From NCBI GenBank assembly GCA_018830205.1, contig JAHJSX010000130.1:1-13650 (forward strand): a stretch of 13,650 bases of DNA, written 5' to 3'. Shown here one piece after another: positions 1-6,844 of the stretch. Both the position numbers and the translations under genes were made by a program. Numbering within the stretch: position 1 is the first letter of the stretch; the number at the start of each line of letters is the position of its first letter. The DNA is from an archaeon. GTDB taxonomy: Archaea; Hydrothermarchaeota; Hydrothermarchaeia; Hydrothermarchaeales; Hydrothermarchaeaceae. The notes under the pieces are model-generated. The model did not search any database. It was given only the letters and a program-made list of their open reading frames with translations, and was not told where the DNA came from.

Positions 1-431
1 TAAAGGCCCTCGATGAATCTGTAAAATCCCTTGACGCGACTGTGCAGATACACCTGCATACGCCAAAGGCCTCGAAACTCCCGTTTGCAACAAAGAACAT
101 AGATGTTCTAACCGGGGAGTTCGCAGGCAACCCCAAGAATATGGACTTTATTTCAAAGAAGGAACTTGATGCGCATGACAAGTTCATAAGGGCGGGAATA
201 ACACGAACTGACATTGACCATATCTTTGCAGCGCATCTCGTTGGTGGTGTAACACCAAAAGATGTTGACCTTGTTGACAGCGTTGATTCTATAAAGAAAA
301 TATACAGCCAGGCAAAAGAGCGATTTGGGGACAGGATGACATTCGCAGGCCCTGACTGCGGTGTTGGTGCATGGCCCTCGCAAGAGGTCGCGAGCCTCCT
401 TTTGAAAAGGACAGTTGAAGCAGTTCGTTAA
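1..431 (+). CDS. MetE-like (cobalamin-independent methionine synthase family) methyltransferase, C-terminal part, 5' partial
   Basis: The frame is open from base 3 to the TAA at 429-431, so the gene begins before the window; the GTG at 42 is internal. The visible ~142 residues match the C-terminal catalytic barrel of the MetE/core-MetE family, which moves a methyl group from a folate or corrinoid donor to a thiol such as homocysteine, using zinc. Seen: IHLHT near the start, a strand with GEFAG (the position of the family's zinc-ligand Glu), and the terminal motif AGPDCGVGAWPSQE, which carries the zinc-ligand Cys. In E. coli-type MetE the first motif is His-x-Cys; here that Cys position is Pro and a second His lies two residues upstream. 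This suggests a divergent subfamily or altered metal ligation. Family membership is secure. Substrate, and whether it makes methionine, is inference. The gene stands apart from rpa, with about 290 bases between them. Confidence 0.8.
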   Translation, partial: KALDESVKSLDATVQIHLHTPKASKLPFATKNIDVLTGEFAGNPKNMDFISKKELDAHDKFIRAGITRTDIDHIFAAHLVGGVTPKDVDLVDSVDSIKKIYSQAKERFGDRMTFAGPDCGVGAWPSQEVASLLLKRTVEAVR

Positions 432-545
432 TGATTAATCAGGGATTTCAATATTTTTTGATGACGTAAATTAAGATAAGTATTATGAACTCGTGGAATG
501 CATACTACTTTACTTGCATCTCCTCGAGTTCCCCCTCCCCCCATT

Positions 546-608
546 TTTCAATCCACTCAAAATCACATGTTGACTAGCCTGCTGTTTGAATGATTTTTTG
601 TGTCTTTA
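546..608 (+). repeat. Degenerate copy A of a dispersed inverted-repeat element
   Basis: This copy shares with the stretch after tRNA-Leu (13416 onward) the block TTTCAATCCAC (546-556), then AAATCA, TTGAC-AGCC (570-579) and TGATTT...GTGTCTT (591-607), in the same order and with similar spacing. Its arms 554-565 (CACTCAAAATCA) and 591-602 (TGATTTTTTGTG) still pair at 10 of 12 positions. It lies in the 286-base gap between the metE-like gene and rpa, where I see no gene. The downstream GCGAAC hairpin found in the other copies is missing here. Confidence 0.6.
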
Positions 609-617
609 CTGTGCGAC

Positions 618-646
618 AAAAATTTTCATCGAAGATGGAAATTTTT
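618..646. repeat. AT-rich hairpin upstream of the rpa promoter
   Basis: Arms 618-630 (AAAAATTTTCATC) and 634-646 (GATGGAAATTTTT) pair over 13 bases with a single G-T wobble, around a 3-base GAA loop. It sits about 40 bases before the rpa TATA box. It could be a terminator of upstream transcription, a regulatory site, or part of the flanking repeat; nothing decides between these. Confidence 0.5.
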
Positions 647-684
647 GGAGAACAGATATTACTTTTCCCGTGCTCGCTATAGGG

Positions 685-692
685 TTTTATAT
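685..692 (+). promoter_or_regulatory. Putative TATA box for rpa-radA
   Basis: TTTTATAT preceded by a GGG-rich BRE-like stretch. It lies about 35-40 bases before the rpa ATG at 727 and so would give a short leader containing the Shine-Dalgarno site AGGTGAT (716-722). Confidence 0.55.
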
Positions 693-726
693 CCTATTAA
701 GTGGATAATATTACCAGGTGATGCAA

Positions 727-2049
727 ATGGAACTTGACGAAATAATTCGGACGATTGCAAACGAAAGCGACCTTGATGCAGGGGAGCTTGAAAACAGGAT
801 TTTGGAAAAACAGAGTGAACTTGGAGGGCTTGTAACGCAGGAAGGTGCGGCCCACATAGTTGCCAATGAAATTGGTATAAACCTTTCAAGAGGCGCGTCA
901 GACGCGCCCGTTTTGAAAATTGAAAATATAATCCCTGGCCAAAACAGCGTGGACATTGTCGGCAGGGTTTCAAGGATTTTCCCAACAAGGGAATTTGACA
1001 AAAAAGACGGCTCAAAGGGCAGGGTTTGCAGTATTATATTATTAGATAATACAGGATCCATCAGGGTGGTCTTTTGGGACGAAGACGTAACACTCATAGA
1101 GGACGGGAAGATAGAAGAGGGAAAACTTCTCAAGATTCGTGGAGGCTACTCTAAGGAGAGCCAAAAAGGCGAACCTGAAGTCCATCTTGGGATGAAGGCA
1201 AGGATTATTCCAGAACCAAAAGACGCAGACGAAGAAGACTTTCCACGGGCACAGAAAAGAGACAGAAAAATAGCCGAACTGAAAGAAGAGGGCGGCAGCG
1301 TTGATGTTGTCTTTAAGGTTATTAGAATTTATGAACCAAGAGAATTTGACAGAAGCGATAAAACAAAAGGAAAAGTCGTAAATCTTGTAATAGGCGATGA
1401 AACCGGCACAGCAAAGCTTGTCCTCTGGGACAAAGACGTAGAACTCATAGAAAGGTCTTTGATAAAAGAGGGGTCCACAATCAAGGTTGAAAAAGGATAT
1501 GTGAAGGTTAAGTGGACTGATGACGGCAGAATCAATGAGTCAGAGCTCAACGTGGGAAGATATGGCGATATAATCTTAAATCCTAGCGAAAAGGTCAAAG
1601 AACTGAAAACAAATGCGTCAAGTGCTCCCAGAAAATACATCAAAGACCTCCAGGAAGGGGATGTAGCTGAAATTCGGGGGGCGCTTGTTGATATCTACGA
1701 TAACATAAGAATCTTCGACAGAGCGGACACAAAAGGCATGGTCGTAAACGCCATTATAGATGACGGCACTGCAAACATACGCGCAGCATTCTACGATAAA
1801 ACGGCTGAAAAGTTGATGGACATGCCTGTTCAAAGGGTTCTTGACGGAGGGATTTCAGACGATATTTCAAAAAGAATCATTGAAATTCTTGGCAGGGAAG
1901 TCACTGCTCTTGTAAGGGTCAAATACAGCGATTTTTCCGGCCAGAACGAACTGGTCGTACAAGATATAAATTTAACTCCTGATCCAAAAAAGGAGGCCAA
2001 AACCTTAATTGAAGAGGTAAACGGCGCAAAACAACAGCATGAGGTGTAA
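727..2049 (+). CDS. rpa: Replication protein A (archaeal single-stranded DNA-binding protein, three OB folds)
   Basis: This single-stranded DNA-binding protein acts in replication, repair and recombination. It has 440 residues and three OB-fold repeats, at about 65-163, 190-285 and 305-417. Each has the same signature: a strand, then RxF(D/E)-like residues with a DxxxGxV turn (REFDKKDGSKG, REFDRSDKTKG, RIFDRADTKG), then a strand ending in VxFW, VLWD or AFYD. No Cys-rich zinc finger follows the last OB fold, unlike the short RPA2/3-type proteins of Methanosarcina. An N-terminal helical segment of ~60 residues precedes OB1. Start: GTG 718 and ATG 721 are also in frame, but AGGTGAT at 716-722 sits 4 bases before ATG 727, so 727 is chosen. 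The stop codon overlaps the radA translation start region. Pairing with radA fits a recombination/repair unit. Confidence 0.93.
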   Translation: MELDEIIRTIANESDLDAGELENRILEKQSELGGLVTQEGAAHIVANEIGINLSRGASDAPVLKIENIIPGQNSVDIVGRVSRIFPTREFDKKDGSKGRVCSIILLDNTGSIRVVFWDEDVTLIEDGKIEEGKLLKIRGGYSKESQKGEPEVHLGMKARIIPEPKDADEEDFPRAQKRDRKIAELKEEGGSVDVVFKVIRIYEPREFDRSDKTKGKVVNLVIGDETGTAKLVLWDKDVELIERSLIKEGSTIKVEKGYVKVKWTDDGRINESELNVGRYGDIILNPSEKVKELKTNASSAPRKYIKDLQEGDVAEIRGALVDIYDNIRIFDRADTKGMVVNAIIDDGTANIRAAFYDKTAEKLMDMPVQRVLDGGISDDISKRIIEILGREVTALVRVKYSDFSGQNELVVQDINLTPDPKKEAKTLIEEVNGAKQQHEV

Positions 2050-2053
2050 AAAA

Positions 2054-2983
2054 ATGGAACTTGAAGAACTACCAAACATTGGAGCAACAACAGCAGAGAA
2101 ACTAAGAGATGGAGGATTCAACAGCATTGAATCGATAGCAGTTGCAAATCCCGCAGAAATAAAAGAAATCGGTGGAATAGGCGAGGCAGTTGCAGCCAAG
2201 ATAATCAACGCTGCAAGAGACTCAATGGAAATGAGATTCATGACAGGTACCGAGGTCCTTGAAAAAAGAAAGACCATGAAAAAAATCCCTACCAGCAGCA
2301 GCGCACTTGATGAGCTTTTGGGCGGGGGTATTGAGTCCCAAGCGATAACTGAGTTTTTTGGTGAATTTGGTTCAGGAAAGACGCAAATTGGCCACCAGCT
2401 AGCTGTAAACATCCAGATACCTGATGAAGAAACCGGGATTGGAAAATCAGTGATTTACCTCGACACCGAGAATACCTTCAGGCCAGAAAGGATAATCCAA
2501 ATAGCAGAGGGGGCAGGCATGGACCCCGAGTCAGTTTTGGAGAATACGATAGTGGCAAGGGCATACAACAGCGACCATCAGATGGTAATAATAGATCGTG
2601 TAGAGAGCGTCATAAAGGAGAAAAATGTGGGCCTTATTGTCGTGGATTCTCTGACATCCCATTTCAGGGCAGACTACACTGGCAGGGGGATGCTTGCAGA
2701 CAGGCAGCAGAAGCTCAACAGGCACATGCACGACCTCCAGAAGCTTTCTGACATGCATAATCTTGCGGTCGTTGTCACAAACCAGGTGATGGCAAGACCT
2801 GACTTCTTTTTCGGAGACCCGACAACCTCAATTGGCGGGCATATAGTTGGACACTCCTCTACGTTCAGGTTGTACCTTCGGAAGTCAAAAGGCGGCAAGA
2901 GAGTTGCAAGGCTTATTGACTCGCCAAGCCTTCCAGACGGAGAAGCAATCTTCTCAGTCGTGAAAGAAGGAATAAGAGATTAA
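2054..2983 (+). CDS. radA: DNA repair and recombination protein RadA
   Basis: Archaeal Rad51/RecA-family recombinase that forms filaments on single-stranded DNA and catalyses ATP-dependent strand exchange. It has 309 residues, normal for the family. An N-terminal helix-hairpin-helix domain (residues 1-60, NIGATTAEKL and GIGEAVAAKI) is followed by the linker FMTG, at the site of the family's polymerisation motif (FxxA, or FxxG in some methanogens). The ATPase core has Walker A GEFGSGKT (103-110), Walker B LIVVDS (194-199), an L1 stretch with RADYTGRG, VVVTNQV, and the L2 region around TTSIGGHIVGH. There is no intein. An ATG at 2039 is in frame, but GAGGTG (2041-2046) stands 7 bases before ATG 2054, so the shorter form is chosen. 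It is probably co-transcribed with rpa. It converges with the DUF35 gene, with only 15 bases between the stops. Confidence 0.96.
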   Translation: MELEELPNIGATTAEKLRDGGFNSIESIAVANPAEIKEIGGIGEAVAAKIINAARDSMEMRFMTGTEVLEKRKTMKKIPTSSSALDELLGGGIESQAITEFFGEFGSGKTQIGHQLAVNIQIPDEETGIGKSVIYLDTENTFRPERIIQIAEGAGMDPESVLENTIVARAYNSDHQMVIIDRVESVIKEKNVGLIVVDSLTSHFRADYTGRGMLADRQQKLNRHMHDLQKLSDMHNLAVVVTNQVMARPDFFFGDPTTSIGGHIVGHSSTFRLYLRKSKGGKRVARLIDSPSLPDGEAIFSVVKEGIRD

Positions 2984-2998
2984 GGAAAATCAAGCGGG

Positions 2999-3397
2999 TC
3001 AGGCGGGCTTGAATTTATATCCATAATGGATTAGTCCCGCTTCCCCGTCTTCCTGTATTTTTCTGAAAACGCTTTTTACTTTCATTCCGATTTTTACTTC
3101 TTCTATTTCGCAGTCCACTATCTGGGTTGTGAGCCTTGGGCCCTCTGGCATTTTAACTATTGCCAATACATAAGGGATTTGACCTTCAAAGCCGTCCATA
3201 GGGGTATGGATAACCGTGTATGTTTCGATTTTTCCCCGTCCTTCCAGTTTAAAATCTTCAAGTTTGGAAAGTCTTCTGCACTTCGGGCAGAAGTGCCTTG
3301 GTGGGAAGTGAATTTCCTTGCAGTTTGCGCACTTGGTGCCTATGAGGTTGTACCTGCTTTTCAGGTTTCTCCAGAATCTTGGTATGTTGCTGCCCAT
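2999..3397 (-). CDS. DUF35 zinc-ribbon/OB-fold protein, scaffold of the thiolase-HMG-CoA synthase complex
   Basis: 132 residues with a rubredoxin-like zinc knuckle, CANC (Cys23, Cys26) and CPKC (Cys37, Cys40), followed by an OB-fold domain (about 45-130) with the typical GRGKIETYTVIH strand. In Methanothermococcus the equivalent protein bridges acetoacetyl-CoA thiolase and HMG-CoA synthase so that the unfavourable thiolase product passes directly to the synthase; this is established for the family. Here it is the last gene of a regulator-synthase-thiolase-DUF35 unit. Its ATG lies 3 bases after the thiolase stop, with only a weak GGGAT site, which suggests translational coupling. The length and all four zinc ligands are intact. 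The function is inferred from family and context. Confidence 0.9.
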   Translation of the reverse strand: MGSNIPRFWRNLKSRYNLIGTKCANCKEIHFPPRHFCPKCRRLSKLEDFKLEGRGKIETYTVIHTPMDGFEGQIPYVLAIVKMPEGPRLTTQIVDCEIEEVKIGMKVKSVFRKIQEDGEAGLIHYGYKFKPA

Positions 3398-3400
3398 CTT

Positions 3401-4555
3401 TTATCCCTTCTCATATGTATGAACTACAGCGGTTCCCCCAGAACCGCCAACATTGTGTGTAAGCCCTATATCGGCGTCTGTCTGTCTGCCTTTTGCCTCG
3501 CCTCTTAGCTGAAGTGTAATTTCCACGGCCTGGGCAACACCTGTGGCCCCCACAGGATGGCCTTTCGCCTTTAGACCGCCTGAAGTGTTGACAGGTATCT
3601 TACCGCCTATTTGAGTAATGCCATCTTCGGTTGCCTTGCCGCCCGCGCCTATTTCAACAAAGCCAAGCCCTTCAATGCCCAGAATCTCGCCAATGGTAAA
3701 AGCGTCGTGAACTTCGGCTACCTGAATGTCTTTTGGCCCCAGGCCTGCACGCTTGTAAGCTTCCCTGGAAGCGTTTATGGTTGAATCTACGACAGATAAT
3801 CGTTTCCTGCTATGCAGGGAGATTGTACCTGAAGCCTGCCCGCTTCCAGTTATGTAGACAGGCGAATCGGTGAATTCCTTTGCACGTTTCTCAGATGCCA
3901 GTATCACGCAGGCGGCGCCGTCTGTTATGGGTGAGCAGTCCAAAAGCCTAAGGGGGTCGGCCACCATGGGGGAATTTAGTACATCATCAACAGTGATTTC
4001 AAAAGGATACTGGGCATAGGGGTTGTGCCTTGCGTTGGCATGATTTTTCACTGCAACCATCGCCATCTGTTCTCTTGTTGTCCCGAATTCTTCCATATGT
4101 TTTCTTGCCATCATGGCATAAAGGCCAGGGAAAGTAGTGCCCAGAAATGTCTCCCATTCAGAATCAGCTGCTGTGGCCAGCGTGTGAGTGGTCTGGCCGG
4201 TTAGAACATCTGTCATTTTTTCAACCCCTCCTGCAACGACTACGTCATGGAATCCTGATAGTATTGACATAATCCCCTGGCGAAGCGCAAGTCCTCCAGA
4301 AGCGCATGCGGCCTCTATTCTTGTAGATGGCAGAGGATTTAGGCCTGCGTGGTCGGCTATTAGTCCAGATACGTGCTCCTGGTCAACGAATCTTCCGCCA
4401 GACATGTTGCCAACGAATATTGCCTCCAGGTCTTTGCCTTCGATGTTTGCGTCTTTGAGGGCGTTTATGCCTGCTTCAACAAATATCTGGCTAAATGAGG
4501 AGTCCCATAGTTCCCCAAATTTTGTAAGCCCGACGCCTATAATTGCAACCTTCAT
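3401..4555 (-). CDS. Acetyl-CoA C-acetyltransferase (archaeal SCP2-type thiolase)
   Basis: 384-residue thiolase that condenses two acetyl-CoA to acetoacetyl-CoA, the first step of the mevalonate pathway. Seen: nucleophile Cys84 in EAACASGG, HDAF (His283) typical of the SCP2/archaeal group, KGHPVGATG (His333), and a C-terminal HNVGGSGG (His367) where bacterial biosynthetic thiolases carry the second catalytic Cys. That substitution is usual in this archaeal subfamily and is not a defect. The synthase stop is 3 bases upstream of the ATG, and AAGGAG lies inside the last synthase codons, giving good Shine-Dalgarno spacing. It is flanked by HMG-CoA synthase and DUF35, its expected complex partners. 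A role in fatty-acid degradation is less likely given these neighbours. Confidence 0.93.
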   Translation of the reverse strand: MKVAIIGVGLTKFGELWDSSFSQIFVEAGINALKDANIEGKDLEAIFVGNMSGGRFVDQEHVSGLIADHAGLNPLPSTRIEAACASGGLALRQGIMSILSGFHDVVVAGGVEKMTDVLTGQTTHTLATAADSEWETFLGTTFPGLYAMMARKHMEEFGTTREQMAMVAVKNHANARHNPYAQYPFEITVDDVLNSPMVADPLRLLDCSPITDGAACVILASEKRAKEFTDSPVYITGSGQASGTISLHSRKRLSVVDSTINASREAYKRAGLGPKDIQVAEVHDAFTIGEILGIEGLGFVEIGAGGKATEDGITQIGGKIPVNTSGGLKAKGHPVGATGVAQAVEITLQLRGEAKGRQTDADIGLTHNVGGSGGTAVVHTYEKG

Positions 4556-4558
4556 TTT

Positions 4559-5602
4559 TTACTCCTTCTTTATCTTTCTTCTCATTTTGATATAACCAGA
4601 ATAATCAACATATTTCTTGTCCTTTATGAAGTCCTCGACTATTGGGGCTCTTTTTCTTTTTTCAGCGATTCCATCTTCAACAACAACACTGAACGAGTCG
4701 CTTCCTGCTCCTGAGCCAAAGGATGTTAGGAGAATCCTCTCCCCGGGTTTTGCGATGTCAAGCACTTTTGCAAGCCCCAGCGGCGATGAGCCGGAATAAG
4801 TGTTTCCAATTCTGTCCACGAGTATGCCATCTTCAATCTGCTCTTTTGAAAATCCAAGTGTTTTAGCGACGTTTCTTGGGAATTTTCCATTTGGCTGGTG
4901 GAAAACTGCATAGTCGAAGTCTTCGGGTTTTAAGTCAAGCTTCTTCATAAGCCCCTCTGAAGCGCTTTGAACATGTTTGAAGTACGCCGGAGCCCCGGTG
5001 AACCTGCCCCCGTGCCTTGGGTATGCCTGGCCCTCTTTCCTCCAGAAATCTGGTGTATCTGTTGTGTAAGAATAAGTGCCCTCAAATTTTGCTATTGGGT
5101 TTTCTTTTCCAATGATATATGCAACCCCGCCTGATGCTGCAGTGTATTCAAGTGCGTCGCCTGGCGCGCCTTGGGCAGTGTCCGCGCCAATCGCCATCCC
5201 AAACTCTATCATGTTTGATGCCGTAAGCCCCATGCATGTCTGCATCCCCGCAGTTCCTGCCTTGCATGCGAATTCATAGTCAGCGGCTGTTAGTTCCGGT
5301 GTGGCCTCTATTGCCTCGGCAACTATGGTGGCAGTGGGCTTGACTGTATATGGGTGGCTTTCTGACCCAACGTAAATCGCGCCAATTCTTTCCGGGGCGA
5401 TGTCTGCCATTTTAACGGCGTTTCTTGCGGCCTCTACTGAGATTGTGGTGGTGTCTTCATCAAAACCAGCGACTGCCTTCTCTTTTATTAAAAGCCCTTT
5501 TTTGATGGTTTTGGGGTTCGCGCCCCACACTTTCGCTATTTCTTCGACTTTTATCCTGTACCGGGGTATGTACACTCCGTATCCGACAATCCCAACATCC
5601 AT
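4559..5602 (-). CDS. mvaS: Hydroxymethylglutaryl-CoA synthase (archaeal type)
   Basis: Condenses acetyl-CoA with acetoacetyl-CoA to HMG-CoA. It has 347 residues, the normal archaeal length, in a thiolase-like fold. Catalytic residues visible: Glu81 in GSESHPY, nucleophile Cys113 in YEFACKAGTAGMQ, and His235 in VFHQPNGKFP; a late glycine-rich loop SFGSGAGSDSF is also present. Start: a TTG at 5617 is in frame and overlaps the upstream gene, but GAGGTG at 5615-5610 stands 7 bases before ATG 5602, and the family's N-terminus (MDVGIVGYGVYIPRYRI) begins there. The upstream regulator stops at 5614, so the ribosome-binding site overlaps its stop codon; the downstream thiolase begins 3 bases after this gene. 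This is a tight operon. Confidence 0.94.
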   Translation of the reverse strand: MDVGIVGYGVYIPRYRIKVEEIAKVWGANPKTIKKGLLIKEKAVAGFDEDTTTISVEAARNAVKMADIAPERIGAIYVGSESHPYTVKPTATIVAEAIEATPELTAADYEFACKAGTAGMQTCMGLTASNMIEFGMAIGADTAQGAPGDALEYTAASGGVAYIIGKENPIAKFEGTYSYTTDTPDFWRKEGQAYPRHGGRFTGAPAYFKHVQSASEGLMKKLDLKPEDFDYAVFHQPNGKFPRNVAKTLGFSKEQIEDGILVDRIGNTYSGSSPLGLAKVLDIAKPGERILLTSFGSGAGSDSFSVVVEDGIAEKRKRAPIVEDFIKDKKYVDYSGYIKMRRKIKKE

Positions 5603-5613
5603 CAAATCACACC

Positions 5614-6321
5614 TCAATTCATATTATTCCTCAGTGCTTTTATGAGGGCTTCATCGCCCTCAATCCCTGATAAAATTACCGGTATCTTCTCTTTCTCTGC
5701 TATCATGATTCCAAGGGGGTCTACCTCCTTTAGTCCGTGCAGTATTACAAGCCCCGGCTTTATGGGGGATACGCGTATTGCAACAAAAGGAGAGCGCCCG
5801 CACGAGACCCTTGTGAAGATCAGTGCTCGCTCTGATGTAAGGCCATATATCCTTAAAAACTCATCAGAAGACAGCTCAAGTATCGCTCTTGGGCTGTCGA
5901 GGGCCGTATAGCCGTAAATATCTTTTTTTAAAAGGCTCTCGTTGGCAATAGGGGTCCCTTCTACAATATTGCATACTTCCTCTGCACTAATTGGGAAAGC
6001 AAACTCCCTCATATCTATCACAGCCCCGGTCATTGCCCCTCCGTCCAGAAGTCTCTCATATCCTCTTACGATCTGCGAACCTCTGCTGACGTCAACATCA
6101 ATTAGCGCAGCTACAAACTTTCTTACAAGTTCAGAACCAGGGGACTTGCGCCTTCCGCTTTCATAATCACTTATTACAGATGGTGATACTCCAAGCCTTG
6201 ACGCAAGGTCGCCTTGAGATACCCCAAACACGTTTCTCCATTTCTTTATGGTCTTGGCAGGACTCGCTGAAATGACTATTTCCCCTGCCATCCTTATTGA
6301 GAGTATGTGCCTTGCGTCCAA
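5614..6321 (-). CDS. HTH (XRE-type) transcriptional regulator, COG1709-like
   Basis: 235 residues. An N-terminal XRE/Cro-type helix-turn-helix occupies about residues 20-75 (KWRNVFGVSQGDLASRLGVS, then PSVISDYESGRRKSPG, the recognition helix and its flank). A C-terminal ~150-residue domain has no motif I can name; from position in the family it is probably a ligand-sensing or dimerisation domain. COG1709-type regulators are common beside HMG-CoA synthase genes in archaea. Here the gene leads that operon, so control of the mevalonate genes is a reasonable inference, not shown. Start: TTG 6321 follows GGTGA by 4 bases and gives the family-like N-terminus MDARHILSIRMAGEIVIS; the alternative is ATG 6291. 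The upstream TATA at 6353-6358 would make the leader very short. Confidence 0.85.
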   Translation of the reverse strand: MDARHILSIRMAGEIVISASPAKTIKKWRNVFGVSQGDLASRLGVSPSVISDYESGRRKSPGSELVRKFVAALIDVDVSRGSQIVRGYERLLDGGAMTGAVIDMREFAFPISAEEVCNIVEGTPIANESLLKKDIYGYTALDSPRAILELSSDEFLRIYGLTSERALIFTRVSCGRSPFVAIRVSPIKPGLVILHGLKEVDPLGIMIAEKEKIPVILSGIEGDEALIKALRNNMN

Positions 6322-6350
6322 GATATCACCATTCCAAGGTTTTTCGTTTC

Positions 6351-6360
6351 CGTATATAAT
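6351..6360 (-). promoter_or_regulatory. Putative TATA box for the COG1709-mvaS-thiolase-DUF35 operon
   Basis: On the minus strand this reads ATTATATACG. It lies about 30-35 bases before the TTG at 6321, so transcription would start only a few bases upstream of the start codon. No other TATA-like site is as well placed. Confidence 0.5.
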
Positions 6361-6443
6361 ATTTTCGTTGAATATCTAACTCCCTTTCGACTATTGACGA
6401 ACAACATGAAACGTGGCTAAAAGCATAAATATTTAAACGAATG

Positions 6444-6484
6444 AAATTTTTCGCCTGAAAGGAAAATTTCAGGCGTTTAAATTT
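6444..6484. repeat. Hairpin abutting the 5' end of tRNA-Pro(CGG)
   Basis: A perfect 9-base stem CGCCTGAAA (6452-6460) / TTTCAGGCG (6467-6475) closes on a GGAAAA loop. An outer AAATTT/AAATTT stem (6444-6449 with 6479-6484) ends exactly one base before tRNA position 1. It lies between divergent transcription units. It could be a 5'-leader structure affecting RNase P processing, or an operator. AT-rich sequence at 6424-6436 just before it may be the tRNA promoter. Confidence 0.55.
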
Positions 6485-6558
6485 GGGGCCGTGGGCTAGC
6501 ATGGCGATACTCGTGGCTTCGGGAGTCACGGACCCCGGTTCAAATCCGGGCGGCCCCA
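6485..6558 (+). tRNA. tRNA-Pro(CGG)
   Basis: Acceptor stem GGGGCCG / CGGCCCC (6485-6491 with 6551-6557) with discriminator A (6558); no CCA is encoded. The anticodon stem GTGGC/GTCAC (6513-6517, 6525-6529, one G-T pair) holds the loop TTCGGGA, giving anticodon CGG (6520-6522) for codon CCG. T arm CCCGG-TTCAAAT-CCGGG. The acceptor stem is identical to that of tRNA-Pro(GGG) at 8565, supporting proline identity. The D stem is weak: positions 10-13 GGCT against 22-25 TACT give only two pairs, though AG at 14-15 and GG at 18-19 are present. It is a free-standing gene, unlike the other tRNA-Pro. Confidence 0.88.
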
Positions 6559-6602
6559 TTCAAACCCTTTACTCGCCGTACGCTTTCGCTTCGGCTCGCA
6601 AA

Positions 6603-6670
6603 GGTCTTGACCCCAAAATAAAATATTTTCCGTCAACGCTTTTTTCAAAAGGGTTGGTCTTGACCCCAAA
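6603..6670. repeat. Pair of 15-base direct repeats in the non-coding stretch after tRNA-Pro
   Basis: GGTCTTGACCCCAAA occurs at 6603-6617 and again at 6656-6670. A shorter relative, GTCTTGGACCC, ends the conserved block at 6727-6737, and GTCTTGACCC is found at 13472-13481. The flanks AACCCTTT (6563-6570) and AAAGGGTT (6648-6655) form an inverted pair around the first repeat. I see no gene in 6559-6844; this stretch holds only these repeats and copy B below. Confidence 0.6.
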
Positions 6671-6708
6671 TTTTCTTTTCCCCGTGGTTTTTGTGAAGCA
6701 AAAAGGCT

Positions 6709-6765
6709 GAGTGGATGATTTCTCGTGTCTTGGACCCTATTCAGTTCGCCTGTGGCGAACTGAAT
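6709..6765 (+). repeat. Copy B of the dispersed element, with strong hairpin
   Basis: Bases 6709-6732 are identical over 24 positions to 13454-13477; the block begins GAGTGGATGATTTC and runs through CTCGTG to TCTTG. It is followed by a perfect 12-base stem, ATTCAGTTCGCC (6739-6750) / GGCGAACTGAAT (6754-6765), with loop TGT. The same hairpin core (CAGTTCGC/GCGAACTG) follows the block in copy C. I do not find the left arm CACGAGAAATCA upstream here, so this copy looks 5'-truncated. A-rich sequence follows the hairpin. Confidence 0.7.
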
Positions 6766-6844
6766 TTGAAATTTAAAAAAAATAATAAGACGAAAATTTT
6801 TGGCGATTAAAGACTAGAAGTTTCGGGTCCCCGGCACCGAATGA

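Noticed and set aside
546..556. CRISPR-like TTTCAATCCAC motif
   Set aside because: It resembles the ends of some archaeal CRISPR repeats, but there is no regular repeat-spacer array at any of its sites and no cas gene in the window.
2054..2983. Intein or frameshift in radA
   Set aside because: The gene is full length, with continuous Walker A, Walker B and L2 regions.
6326..6559. Minus-strand frame beginning MGPPGFEPGS across tRNA-Pro
   Set aside because: This is the well-known false protein produced by reading the antisense of a tRNA T arm and acceptor.
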